The translations under genes and the position numbers were made by a program. Source: Cotesia glomerata (taxonomy: Eukaryota > Arthropoda > Insecta > Hymenoptera > Braconidae). From it: a DNA stretch of 64,000 nt. The stretch is taken from assembly GCF_020080835.1 (NCBI RefSeq), contig NC_058163.1:18937904-19001903 (forward strand). The letters are read 5' to 3'. This document shows, one piece after another, positions 10,782 through 22,090 of the stretch. Numbering within the stretch: the first letter of the stretch is position 1; each line of letters begins with the position of its first letter. The notes below the pieces were generated by a model. That model did no database searches, had not been told where the DNA came from, and worked only from the letters and a program-made list of their open reading frames with translations.

Positions 10782-12067
10782 GTTTGTTTGTTCGTCAACT
10801 TCTGGAGTGCCTCCTGAAATAACGGGCACTTATAAGTACCGGCATGGTGGGCAACATTCTCTGCACTTTCAATCTCAGCACATAATGCACATTTGGCTGG
10901 ATTTTTACAATCAGCAATCTTGTACCCTTCTTGTCCGCACCTGATGCAAAGCTTCGACCGGTCCAGCATTTAAAGCATTGAATAGGTCTCTTCGTTGCCC
11001 TTATTCGGCAATTAACCCAACCAATCCGGATTTTGCTACTTCCATCCAGTAGTTTCTGTGCTGTTGCTGCTGGTAGAATTACTGTGGCAATTTGAGTACC
11101 TCTATAGGCCTTACGGATCTTGATTGCCTCTAGTGGTATCTCACAGCCATCTCCAGCTTCCTATTGTAGGGCACCCTGGATGTCGTCCTTCGTTGTGTCA
11201 TCATCGACGTCTCGGATCTCAATTACCTCCCGTGGTCTTTTGCAGGTTACTCTTGCGTCTTCTTTCAGTATGTCTGCAATGGTCTTTCTCAATGTTTGGC
11301 CTTTGTCGGTGTTCTTCCTCGAAAGAGTTATCAGCATATCTCCAGCATTGGTCTTATGGATCTTCTCTACCGTACTACGGACCTGATCGTCAGGGACGTC
11401 CTGTTTTATTCGGCGCAGGATCTCGGCGTACTTTGCTTTCTCTGTCAGCCGGATGATGAGGGCATCCGGTCTGATCCATTTCCGCGGTTTCTTTCGCTTG
11501 GGTTCAGATTGGGGTTCCTTTGTCATCTGTTTTGGGAGCACCTCTTTCTTCTGTCGCTTTAGCTCTTTCTTGGACTGAACTTTTTGCCAAACCGACGCTT
11601 TTTCCTGTTCGTCGTTTCGTACTGCCGCTCCTTGTGGAGGGCTTTTCTTCAAATCCTTTTTCTTCACGACTTGGCTGATTGCTGGGTCAGGAGAAAGTCG
11701 ATTTTTTCTCTTACCTGACTTGCTGCTGGCTTTACTTTTGTCTTCCGCGACTGATTCACCGTCACCTTCGGCTCCGGTGTCCATTGCTTCGTCAGTCACG
11801 ACGACAGCCTGACAGGCTTTCTCCGGTGTAGCATGGGAAATGCGCTGCAATGATGAGCGCCACTCCTCGTCCAGCTTCTCAAACCTTTGAAGGGCGTTAG
11901 CTACACCAGTCGTCTTAGCCTTTATCTCTTTGTGAATGTTGACCTTTGGTTGGACGAAATCATTCAACTCACTGATCAGCTTTTCAAGGCGTTTGAGCGC
12001 TTGCGAATGCTTCATTTCAGCGCTTGCGTCAATCGCTGCTTATTGGGCATGTAGCCCGTTTCCACTC
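10778..12067 (-). pseudogene. R1-2 ORF1 pseudogene (gag-like)
   Basis: Related along its length to R1-1 ORF1. The start codon is gone: 37 bp spanning the ATG are deleted at about 12076, and a CAA-to-TAA change lies just downstream (about 12043). A 284-codon open stretch (12015-11161) covers the coiled and basic middle. It ends at an in-frame TAG where R1-1 has a sense codon. The last 63 codons (10969-10778) keep knuckles two and three, but knuckle one is cut by a deletion of about 40 bp. Confidence 0.88.
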
Positions 12068-12585
12068 TTGTTTGTTTCCTGTACGGAGTGGAGCGGGTTG
12101 TCATAACTAGCAACGGGTGTACCCTCGGAGATAGTACTCCTACCCCAGTTCCCTGAGGCCTAGTCGACACTTAGCCAGTCCCGGAATACACGGACGGACT
12201 AGACTCGCTCGGAGCGGTGAAGATTCCGATCTCTAGCACTCACTGCGTACTCCCTGATCAAGGCCCGAGGTGGCTGGCTCCTGATCTACTGCTGTAACTT
12301 ACACCTCGGCAGAGCAAGCTCACATCAGCCGTGGCCTGCGTCGTCAGAAACTACGACACAGGTTCCGGACACTCCCAGTGGGTTACAACAGAGAACGATC
12401 TTCTTCTTGCTAGGTCAGTTAGTGTGACCAACCCATTAAGAGGAGTTTTGTCCACGGGAGCGTATTTTATTTAGCTCCTACCCTATGTACCTTGTCAACT
12501 AAGAGACTCAGTGTCATCCAAGGACAACGAGCGTTCTCCCATCCGCTCGGGGAGACGCGCCCGGTAGCAGTATCTCTTCTGCCCC

Positions 12586-12587
<2 letters not shown>

Positions 12588-12637
<50 letters not shown>
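12588..12637. repeat. (TG)25 tract of element A2
   Basis: Pure TG run between the R1-2 5' end and the right half of A2. The other side of the same tract is the TG-rich stretch 8138-8180 beyond the R1-2 3' end. Confidence 0.96.
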
Positions 12638-12640
<3 letters not shown>

Positions 12641-13279
12641 CCTCTTGTAACTTTTGAACGGCTTGACTGATTTGATCGCAATTGGTGCCATTCGAAAAGA
12701 TTCGACTAAACTTAGATTTTGAATACAAGTTGGATCGATTCAGACCAATAGATTTTGAGAAATCTTAAAAAAACTGCGAAAAAAAATTTTTCCAAATGTG
12801 GTTTTTTTTTAATAACCTTCAAACGGCTTGACCGGTGGATTCCAAAAACTAATCATCTTTTAACATCAAAAAACCACGTCGATCGCCACCAATCGGGTCA
12901 AAATTGGTTGATTCGTTCGTGAGTTATCGTTGACGAAAGAAATCGAAAAAAAGTGTTTTTTTCGAATTACACCGAAACTTCCAGTATTATCAATTTGTGT
13001 TTAAAAATGTATCATAGAATTTAAAAAACTGCGTCGAATGCCGCCAACCGCGTGAAAATCGGTTCATTCATTCAAAAATTATTGCGGTTTGAAAATTCAA
13101 AAAATAGTGTTTTATTAAACTTTTATCAGACTTTTGAGCTCGGAGAGCTCAAAACTACACGAAAATTATATTTTTGAGCTCTTCGAGCTCAAAATTGTAA
13201 TACGTGCAATTTTGAGCGCTTAATTACGAAAGTAGCGGGAAGTTGCAGGGATGGCTTTCAGGGTCAACCGTTTTCCTAA

Positions 13280-14571
13280 TTTTTTTTATAAGAGACTAAC
13301 AAAAAATATAAAACTGTGATGAGCATAAGCTTCCTATCAATATTAAGAGCTCAAATTTGGTGAGCATTTTCTAGAGGTGCTAGAGAACCAACTTTTCAAT
13401 CTTAGAAGTTAAAAAAAAAATAATCGATTTTTTTGACCCACCCTAATAATCATAGAATTTTGTTTCTCTTCGTTAATGTCTTTTATATTTTACAGTGTGC
13501 GAAAAATAGCAAAATATTTAAATCGTCATTAATTTCCACGAATGTTTAATGGTATCAAATTCATTCTCTTAGCAATTACATAATTCATGGGATATTGATT
13601 AGTTTTTATGATAGTAATTTAAAATTTTTTCATATACATAACGACAACTGTTAGGTTTTTGCTGGATAAAATATTTCATAAGATATTGAGTCAAATTCAT
13701 CGAGTATTGTCCGATTGAATATATATAATAATACGTATATATGTTTTACATATATATGTGTATTAGAATGAAGTAACTTCCGCAATTGGTTGATTATATT
13801 TACTCTGTAAACCCGCGACTATTCTATATACGTTATGCCTCATACTCTTAATATTCAAGTGGAACGATCAGTATCATATTATTTTTTTTTTTTATGTTAT
13901 TTCCAATGAATTCTTTTACTTTTTAATTATTTTGAGTAGAGATCGATAGTCGGTATTGTTACTTTTTATTTTTGAATCCTTGCGTAGAATTTTTAACGCA
14001 TTGTGATATTATTATAGAATAAATTGTAGCACTAGTAAATATTTGCTTTATTTTACGTAATTTGAATTTTCCAATCAAGAAATTTGGTTATGTGTTTATT
14101 TAGTAGTTATTCTGAGGATGTCAAAAAATATTATTGGAAAATATGGATACAAATTCTTTGTATGAAAGAAATTTGTAATTTTCGGAAATAGTTATTTACG
14201 TCATTAGTCTACAAAGAGGTGATTTTCTGAAAACGTCGATGTTACAATAGGAGCCTGAGATTTGTGAGGCACATGTACGTAAATGTGCAAAAATTTGATG
14301 GCCGAGGCGAAGCCGAGGATATTAATTTACACTTGTTTTCGTAAATTCGCGTCACGTACTTTAAAGCGGAAATTGTGAAATCGTCTACTTTTATTTTCTC
14401 CCAAAATTTTAATGTTTTACTACACACGAAAAAAAAAACAGAAATGATTGCTGTTTCGTACAAAACTCAGCAGTTTTTTAGAAAAATATTTATAGACAGT
14501 AGAGAATCCTATGTGACACACGACTGGTCAGTACCAGCGCACGATTCAGTAATGTGTATACAGCAGCCAGT
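13280..14571. other. AT-rich stretch, no gene seen
   Basis: No supported gene or repeat. There is one small GC-rich palindrome, CCGAGGCGAAGCCGAGG, near 14302, which shares its core with the hairpin at 39583-39645. Confidence 0.55.
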
Positions 14572-15372
14572 ACACGGGAAAAAAAATAAACTGTTGCTGT
14601 AACAGGAGGCAGTCATGTTGCAGCAACAGGAAAAAATCATGTTGCAGCAACAAGATTTTCCTACAGCTGCAACAGGAGGCAGCCATGTTGCAGCAACAGG
14701 ATTACTACTGTTTTTGCAACTTAATAGTAAAATATAGTTGGGCCATTCCATGTTAAATTGACCAACAGTTGCACAGAGAGAAATGGATGGCGTTTAACAC
14801 AATGTCAGTATGGTCTCCAGACCGATACTAAAATAGTATGTGTAATAGACTGTGCCAAATAAATCGAAGATTTTTTTTTTTCGGTCCCATATCAAAATTT
14901 CGTTTAGAGTTACGAAAAAAAAATTGTGTCAAAATTTGAGCGCTTTATCTTCATTTTTCAATTAGCGCTCGGAAAAAGAAGAATTTTCGCCAAAAAAAGT
15001 TTTTTTTCCCTTATTTTTTGGTTATAGAAAATTCAATATACCAAATATGAAAAAACCCTTGGTATGGTTTTGTAGGAAATTAAATTCTCTACAAAGATGA
15101 TTTTTTGTCGAATTTAAAGAATCAACAGCTTCTTTTTAATAGCTAATTTAATTAAAATTTGTTCGATAATTTTTGTTTTCAATCATCGATGGACACGTAT
15201 AAAACTACTTTTTAACGAAAAGAACTGACTAATACAATTTTTTTAGGAATATTTGTGATCTAAAAAAATAGTTTTTATGCTTTAGTTGACTATAGTATGG
15301 TACCATAGAAGTTAAAAATAATTTTATTAACAAAAATAATGAAGACAAAAAATTAATTTTTTCGTAATTTTT

Positions 15373-15521
15373 AACTTCCCGCTACGAAAATCGAAGATTT
15401 TCAAAAATCGGGAAGTTATTGTTTTTACCCCGTTTTGCAAAAACCGAGTTTTCATCAGATCTCGACGTTTGAAGGTCACAGGAAGCTTCCCTGACTATCC
15501 CCGCGAGGTTGTCACGGCGTC

Positions 15522-15587
<66 letters not shown>

Positions 15588-16268
15588 TATGTGAACCGCT
15601 TATAACTTTTGAACGGCTTGACCGATTTCATCGCGGTTGATGCCATTCGAAAGGGCTTGACCAAACTTAGATTTTGAAAACTATTTGGACCGATTCAGAT
15701 CAATAGATTTTGAGAAATCTTCAAAAAACTGAAAAAAAAATTTTTTTTCAAATGTGGTTTTTTTGGAATAACTTTTAAACGGCTTAATAGTTCAATTCCA
15801 AAAACTAATCTCAAAAAACGAACCTCAAAAAACCACGTCGATCGCCACCAGTCCGGTCAAAATCGGTTGATTCGTTCGAGAGATATCGTGAACGAAAGAA
15901 AACCGAAAAAAGTGTTATTTCGGAATAACTCCAAAATTCCTATCGCGATCAATTCAAAATTTGAGATTCTTCGTGAGGCTTAAAAAACTGCGTCAAATGC
16001 TGCCAACCGCGTGAAAATCGGTTTATTCATTCAAAAGTTATTGTGGTTTAAAAATTCAAAAAATAGTGTCATCAAATCCCTATCAGACTCTTCGAGCTCA
16101 AAAGCATAGGAAAACAATCTCTTTGAGCTTGGAGAGCTCAAAATAACCCATAAATTGTATTTTTGAGCTCGAAGAGCTCAAAAACGTCATAAGTGTAATT
16201 TTAAGCGCCTAGGTATGGAATTAGCGGGAAGTTGCAGGGATGGCCTTCAGGGTCAACCGTTTTCCTAA
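15373..16268 (+). mobile_element. Element A copy A3, complete, with empty TG tract
   Basis: Complete 0.9 kb reference copy. In order: AACTTCCCGCTACG hairpin with CGGGAAGTT (15373-15419), CCCCGTTTTGCAAAAACCGAG, AGGAAGCTTCCCTGAC, (TG)n at 15529-15583, three related blocks based on AACTTTTGAACGGCTTGACC, three GAGCTC palindromes (16086-16195), TTAGCGGGAAGTTGCAGGG, and GTTTTCCTAA. It is inserted in the left arm of P3; the right arm preserves the pre-insertion site (CGTAATTTTTTATTCAT). TAATTTTT occurs on both sides (15365-15372 and 16266-16273). Confidence 0.93.
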
Positions 16269-17239
16269 TTTTTTATTCATAAGTCTCATTGACTTAAAGA
16301 TTATTCATGCTTCAAAATTAATAAAATATATCTTTTTCTGTCATTTTTATTCGTCAACAGATTCTTCTGTAGCGCTCGTAACTTAATACGGTGGTTGTAG
16401 TCTAGCCAACAAGTGCCTTTTTGGTTAACTTTTTTCAGCAGTCTCCGAAAATTATTGTTGAGCTGTCATTCGATTCGGAATGGCATCTAGATGATTTTTG
16501 AAAAAAAAAATGAAGTTCCGCTTGTAAAAATTGCAAAAGTTATTAACAATTAACTGAAAAAAAGGGGATTTAGTTTTTTGAAAATATCTCAAAAAGTCTT
16601 AAAAAAATCTTAAAATCGTCTTGAAAAAATCTTAAAATAGTCTTTAAAACATCTTACAGCGACAGAGCTCCGGAATATAATTATGGAGCGTCTTTAAATT
16701 GTCTTAAAATGATCTAAATAAATTAGTCTCAAAAAAATCTTAAACAGAAATTTTGAGACTATTTTGAGATGAGCTAACAGCGATAGAGCCCCGGAACATT
16801 AAAACGGAACGTCTTAAAATTGTCGGATATAATTTTTTAACAATTATAAATTCAATTTAAAAACATCTTACTCAAAAATATTGCGTTTAGAAAGTCGTAA
16901 AATCGTCTAAAAAATGTCTAAAAATTAATTTTCCCAACAAATTCGAGAACCAAATTTTCAAAAATCTGTTCTCAGAAATTTCTTTTAGCGTCTTAGAAGA
17001 GTCTCAAAATAGTCTTGGTTTGTGTCACGTTTAAGATCCTAAACAAACGACAATTTTAAGACAATTTTAAGTCGATTTTTTTTACACGGGTGGAGCAATT
17101 CTTGGCAATTTTCAGAATAGATCCCGTTGAAAAAATTAAAAAAATTTCATTTTTCAGTTTTTTGTTAATAATTTTCGTTGTTGCAAAATTAAAAACTTAA
17201 ATTAATCGTTGAAAAAAATTTTTTCTTCAAAATATTAAT

Positions 17240-17693
17240 AAGGAAGTACGAGCGTTAGACGGGTCGGGGATAGGTATCGACTCTAGTACGGTAAGGGGAG
17301 ATCAGTAACCATATGATTTTTCTCAATGTATAGATAAACATTTAACATTGGCTAATGGCGGCATTTATTTTTCTTTTAATTAATACACTTTAATTAGTCG
17401 GGCAAGTGTAAATTTTTTTGAATTAGATTTATCACTAATAGATTTACTTTCATCCATAAGTTTTTTAAAAATATTCACCGACAGTTTTACGAGAAAAATA
17501 CAAAATGTATCAATGTTTGAGGGTACCCCATAAGACCAATGTTAAATTGCTCAACTTTAAAGTTTATTATTTATTTAAATAATCGGGCAATCTCTTTCAA
17601 ATTTTCGGAATTTGTTTAGACATATTTAAACTTCATATTAAAGAAAAATCAAGCCTTTTATCAAAAGTTGTCTTGGTACTCGTACTTCCTTAA
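17240..17693. mobile_element. Possible short TIR element E4 in the P3 loop
   Basis: Inverted termini TAAGGAAGTACGAG and its complement bound about 450 bp of non-coding DNA in the centre of P3. No clear target duplication was seen. Confidence 0.4.
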
Positions 17694-18921
17694 GGTTAAT
17701 GATCCGTTTTTATGTTGTCAGAAGGTGCATAGACATAATTTTTTAAAATATTGGTCCTACAGTTCTGGAAATCGAGACTTTTTTTTGGGAAATTTCCTCC
17801 TATTTTTTAATCTTTTTTTAAATTTAATAAATCTTCATTAGTTTTTGAGATATTTTCAAAAAACTAAATCCCCTTTTTTCAGTTAATTGTTGATAACTTT
17901 TGCAATTTTTACAAGCGGAACTTCATTTTATTTTAAAAATCATCTAGATGCCATTCCGAATCGAATGACAGCTCAATAATAATTTTCGGAGACTGCTGAA
18001 AAACGTTAACCAAAAAAGCACTTGTTGGCTAGACTACAACTACCGTTTTGAGTTACGAGCGCTACAGAAGAATCCGTTGACGAATAAAAATGACAGAAAA
18101 AGATATATTTTATTAATTTTGAAGCATGAATAATCTTTGAGTCAATGAGACTGATGAATAAAAAATTACGAAAAAATTAATTTTTTTGTCTTCATTATTT
18201 TTGTTAATAAAATTATTTTCAACTTCTACTGTACTATACTATAATAAATTAAAGCATAAAAACTATTTTTTTAAATCATAAATATTCCTAAAAAAATTGT
18301 ATAAGTCAGTTCTTTTCGTTAACAAGTAGTTTTATACGTGTCCATCGATAATTGAAAACAAAAATTATCGAACAAATTTTAATTAAATTAGCTATTAAAA
18401 AGAAGCTGTTGATTCTTTAAATTCGACAAAAAATCATCTTTGTAGAGAATTTAATTTCCTACAAAACCATACCAAGGGTTTTTTCATATTTGGTATATTG
18501 AATTTTCTATAACCAAAAAATAAGTGAAAAAAAACTTTTTTTGGCGAAAATTCTTCTTTTTCCGAGCGCTAATTGAAAAATGAAGATAAAGCGCTCAAAT
18601 TTTGACACAATTTTTTTTTCGTAACTCTAAACGAAATTTTGATATGGGACCGAAAAAAAAAAAATCTTCGATTTATTTGGCACAGTCTAATGTGTAATAT
18701 TGCAATTCAGTATTGTAACGAGTTCCATAAGTATGGCGTTATTTACTATGTAGTATAGTAATGGTGCATTTGTATTTTTTACACGTATGCATAGCAGGCT
18801 TGGCAAGACAGTATGGTCCTGAGACCCATACTACATTGCTGATGACGCAATGGTACTAGCGGTTCCCGCTATAATTTTTGGCGTGTTAAGCAATTAAACT
18901 CTCATGTTACCATCAAAACTA

Positions 18922-19601
18922 CACTGATGGAAGGATTTGTTTTTATTTAATAAGCTTTATTAACTGTTGATAAATGATTTCTTAACATCTTAGGATTTAA
19001 TAAATATTTATTAAAAGTTAATTAATTATTTATTAAATGTTAATAAATATTTGTTAACAGTTAACGAATATTTATTAACAGTTAATAAATATTTATTAAT
19101 GAATATTTGTTAACTGTTAAGAAATATTTATTTAAAATAAAAAGCAAAAATAGCAATTTTCTGTTGACACTTTTTATAATTCTATAGCTGAAATACATGA
19201 TAATAATTCAATTCGCTAAATAAATTAACGATTTCAATATTTAAAAATATAAAAGATAATTATGAGCTGTGATAGAATTTGGTATTTTATAATAAACGTT
19301 AATATAATGTAATATAATTAATGCAAATAAATTATAATTTATAAAGATGATTTTTGTTTATAAACAATTTTCATATCATAAGACATTGCAAGCGAACCAA
19401 ATTTACTCAAAAAAATATTTATCAACTGTTAATAAATATTTGTTAACTATTAATAAATACTTATTAACTATTCATAAATGTACTTTCCTCCCAAATAAAT
19501 ATTTATTGAATGTTAAAAAATATTCATTAAAATTTAATAAATTAAATAATTGTATTCAAATAAATTAAATTATTAATAGTTAATAAATCCTTCTATCAGT
19601 G
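18922..19601. mobile_element. TA-flanked MITE E3 rich in TTAATAAATATTTATTAAC repeats
   Basis: The termini CACTGATGGAAGGATTT and the complement of CACTGATAGAAGGATTT are flanked by TA on both sides (18920-18921 and 19602-19603). The 680-bp interior is largely variants of TTAATAAATATTTRTTAAC, a near-palindromic unit. TA duplications and short TIRs point to a Tc1/mariner-related non-autonomous element. No coding capacity. Confidence 0.8.
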
Positions 19602-21664
19602 TATATAAGGTAAAAGACCCAGTAATTGACACAGGCCTAGTTATTGACACTTGCAATTTTATTTTAATTAAAGAAAACAAATCGACTCTAATAAATTAAT
19701 AAATGTAATTTTTGAATTATAAATTTTAAGATAATTGGTTTCTTGAGAACATTTTATTTTTATAATTAGAATAAATTTTTTTTTAAATAATCTCTTTCAT
19801 ATTTTTAATAAGACAGACATAAATTCTTGTAATTTTTTAATTGATTGTTGTTATTTTTCTTCACTAAAACCAATTCATATCAGAGTAAAAATAAAAAAAA
19901 AAAACAATCATGTTATGAAATAATATCATTTTTCATTTATATAATATATTTCGGACATAACCTACGTCTATAATTAAATAAACATTGTTGTTACTCCAAT
20001 GGTGTTGTAGCTTATATCACAATATAGGCTAGGTCTACCTGCCAAAAGAATTGTACATACGGCAAGCCAGTATGGGCCTGACGGCCATACTAGCATTGCG
20101 GCATCTGCGATAACTATCGCCAATGTTACCATTCCCGCAATGGTCGAATCATCTATGTGTACAATTTAATAATGGACAAAAATCTTCGATACCATACTGT
20201 ATGGCGTTCTCGCCCATACTAGTATAGTGGTATCTACCATCCATTTCTCTCCGTGTGGAATTGACCCCTTTTGATTTGGATAAATTTTGGTCAGAAATTT
20301 TTTTTTATCATACAACGAACTTCTGCCAGAGGAAAAAAAAATTAAAAAATTTTTTTCAAAAGATATGCAAATTCAAAATTTTGCTATTTTTTTCAGTTTT
20401 TCAATTATGTTTTTGAAATATCTCGTACGCTAATATAGATACAGGAATGGCCTTTCATTTGTTTGAAAGAGGATACTTGGGGCTATTGAAAAAAAATATT
20501 TCGAAAAAAAATTTTGAAAAATGCCAAATTTGTCAAATTTTAAATTTTTGAAAATCGTCAAAAATGACGATCGAAATTAAAATTTTTGCCCAATTTTTTT
20601 TTGTATTCGAAAAAACGAAACAAAGTTGATATTCTCATCACATTATTTCTGATTTTTATTGGAAATTTATAATCTGCTTGAGTTATTTGACGTTAAAAAC
20701 TGTTGTTGAAGTGAAGAAACGGACAAAATATATCATGCGTTAAAAAAAATAAGAAACTATATCATGTGTTAAGCCTAACTTTAAGATTATTCTAAAAAAA
20801 CAAAAAAAAATTGAAATTAATTTATTATTTAATATTTCCACGTCATGCATTTAATTTTTTAATGCTCAAAATTACAATACTACGTATCTGCATAACTTTA
20901 CCTTATTTAAAAGTTGCAAAAAACAAGAAAAAATTTTTTTTTTAAATTCATACTTGAAAAAAAAACATACAGTTCTAAAAATTTCAGGGTCTTTTAAAGT
21001 CAGTACAAGGTACTATACAAAAAGAATTGAGCCAAAATTTAAATGTCAATCGTCATTTTTGACGATTTTTAAAAATTAAAAATTTGACAAATTTGGCATT
21101 TTTAAAAATTTTATTCCAAAATATTTTTTTTTTTTCAATAGCCCCAAGTATTCCCTTTTAAACAAACGAGAGGCCATTCTTGTATCTATAATAGTGTACA
21201 AGATATTTCAAAAACAAAATTAAAAAATTGAAAAAATAGCGAAATTTTGAATTTGCATATCTTTTGAAAAAAATTTTTTAATTTTTTTTCCTCTGGCAGA
21301 AGTTCGTTGTATGATAAAAAAAAATTTCTGACCAAAATTTATCCAAATCAAAAGGGGTCAGTTCCAACTGTTGGTCAATTTGACATGGAATGACCCAACT
21401 ATATTTTACTATTAAGTCGCAACAACAGTAGTAATCCTGTTGCTGCAACATGGCTGCCTCCTGTTACAGCTGCAGGAAAATCCTGTTGCTGCAACAGGAT
21501 TTTTTCCTGTTGCTGCAACATGACTGCCTCCTATTGCAGCAACAGTTTATTCTTTTCCGTGTGGTTTTTACATAGTACCCTGTATTGTCACAATCATTTT
21601 AACCTCATTATTTTTCCAAACTTTACTAAGTACTGTAGTAAATAGTAATCAGTGCTGTTTTTTT

Positions 21665-21823
21665 AACTTCCCGCTAAGAAAATTAAAATTTTTCAAAAAT
21701 CGGGAAGTTATGGTTTTTACCCCGTTTTTCGAAAATCGAGTTTTCATCAGATCTCGACGTTTTGAGGTCCTACGAAGCTTCCCTGACTATTCCTGCGATG
21801 GTGTCTGTATGTATGTATGGATG

Positions 21824-21837
<14 letters not shown>
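21665..21837 (+). mobile_element. Element A copy A4, left half
   Basis: Hairpin AACTTCCCGCTAAG...CGGGAAGTT, CCCCGTTTTTCGAAAATCG, CTTCCCTGACTATTCC, then TG repeats directly joined to the 3' end of R1-3. The right half would lie beyond R1-3 and the assembly gap. Confidence 0.88.
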
Positions 21838-21854
<17 letters not shown>

Positions 21855-22090
21855 TGGGGGGGGGGGGAATCCTTTTTACGGATTCTAGGCATAGCTGTTG
21901 GCCTGGATATATGGCGACTCGACGCAGCGTCATACTAAAACTCGACGCTGACGCCCCTACCCACTAAACCCTAAACCCCTTTCTCTTCTATCCTCTGATC
22001 CCCCATGGTACCGCCGTAAGGCATTTCTTCGCGGGGGGAGGAATAAGCTGCCGCTCTTCCTTCTGGTGGCTAAGATGTTATTTCTTCCTT

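Larger units (their letters stand above)
8181..12587 (-). mobile_element. R1-2: R1-clade retrotransposon, both ends present, internally deleted
   Basis: The 5' end (12587) is identical to those of R1-1 and R1-6. The 3' end (8181) is a conserved 3' UTR of about 215 bp finishing in a C run and a short A run directly against the TG/AC tract. Relative to R1-1 it has lost about 600 bp of ORF2 (junction near 10008), about 45 bp near 10240, about 40 bp around the first zinc knuckle near 10965, and 37 bp over the ORF1 start (near 12076). It is an inactive copy. Confidence 0.93.
7990..13279 (+). mobile_element. Element A copy A2, split by R1-2
   Basis: The left part 7990-8180 (AACTTCCCGCTAAG, the hairpin, CCCCGTTTTTCGAAAATCG, CCTAGGAAGCTTCCCTGAC, then TG) and the right part 12588-13279 (TG, then AACTTTTGAACGGCTTGA through GTTTTCCTAA) are in the same orientation. 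Together they rebuild one complete element interrupted only at its TG tract by R1-2. This is one of the clearest demonstrations of R1-AC targeting in the window. Confidence 0.92.
14846..18689. mobile_element. Foldback P3: long inverted arms and an 8-bp target duplication
   Basis: The termini are TAGACTGTGCCAAATAAATC and its exact complement, flanked on both sides by ATGTGTAA (14838-14845 and 18690-18697). The arms are about 850 bp: the left is 14846-16600 minus the inserted element A3, the right is 17845-18689. The central 1.25 kb loop is AT-rich with recurring TCTTAAAATCGTCT-like words. An 8-bp duplication and TAG-starting termini would fit a non-autonomous hAT-type foldback. No ORF. Confidence 0.9.
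14772..20257. mobile_element. TIR element E2 inserted in the left arm of P1/FB1
   Basis: Bounded by CACAGAGAGAAATGGATGG on the left and the complement of CACACGGAGAGAAATGGATGG on the right. Comparison with the uninterrupted right arm of P1 (about 21364-21380, CCAACTGTTGG) places the insertion between CAGTTG and GAA. Excluding the nested P3 it is about 1.6 kb. Words such as CAGTATGG and CCATACTA recur near both ends. Non-coding. Confidence 0.75.
14572..21562. mobile_element. Foldback P1/FB1, outermost layer of a four-level nest
   Basis: The outer arms 14572-14771 and 21364-21562 are inverted copies. They begin ACACGG, then AATAAACTGTTGC, then several TGTTGCAGCAACAGG palindromic words, then GGCCATTCCATG/GGTCATTCCATG. 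The arms continue inward as 20258-20605 and 21018-21376 (starting AATTGACCCCTTTTGATTTGG and its complement). The interruption 14772-20257 is a later insertion. The inner arm is related to FB2 at 40454. No coding capacity and no obvious duplication at the outer ends. Confidence 0.85.

Noticed and set aside
15373..16268. Element A as a Helitron
   Set aside because: The right end CTAAT fits CTRRT, but the left end lacks TC and there is a possible T-rich target duplication; the case is weaker than for the 22935-25268 element.
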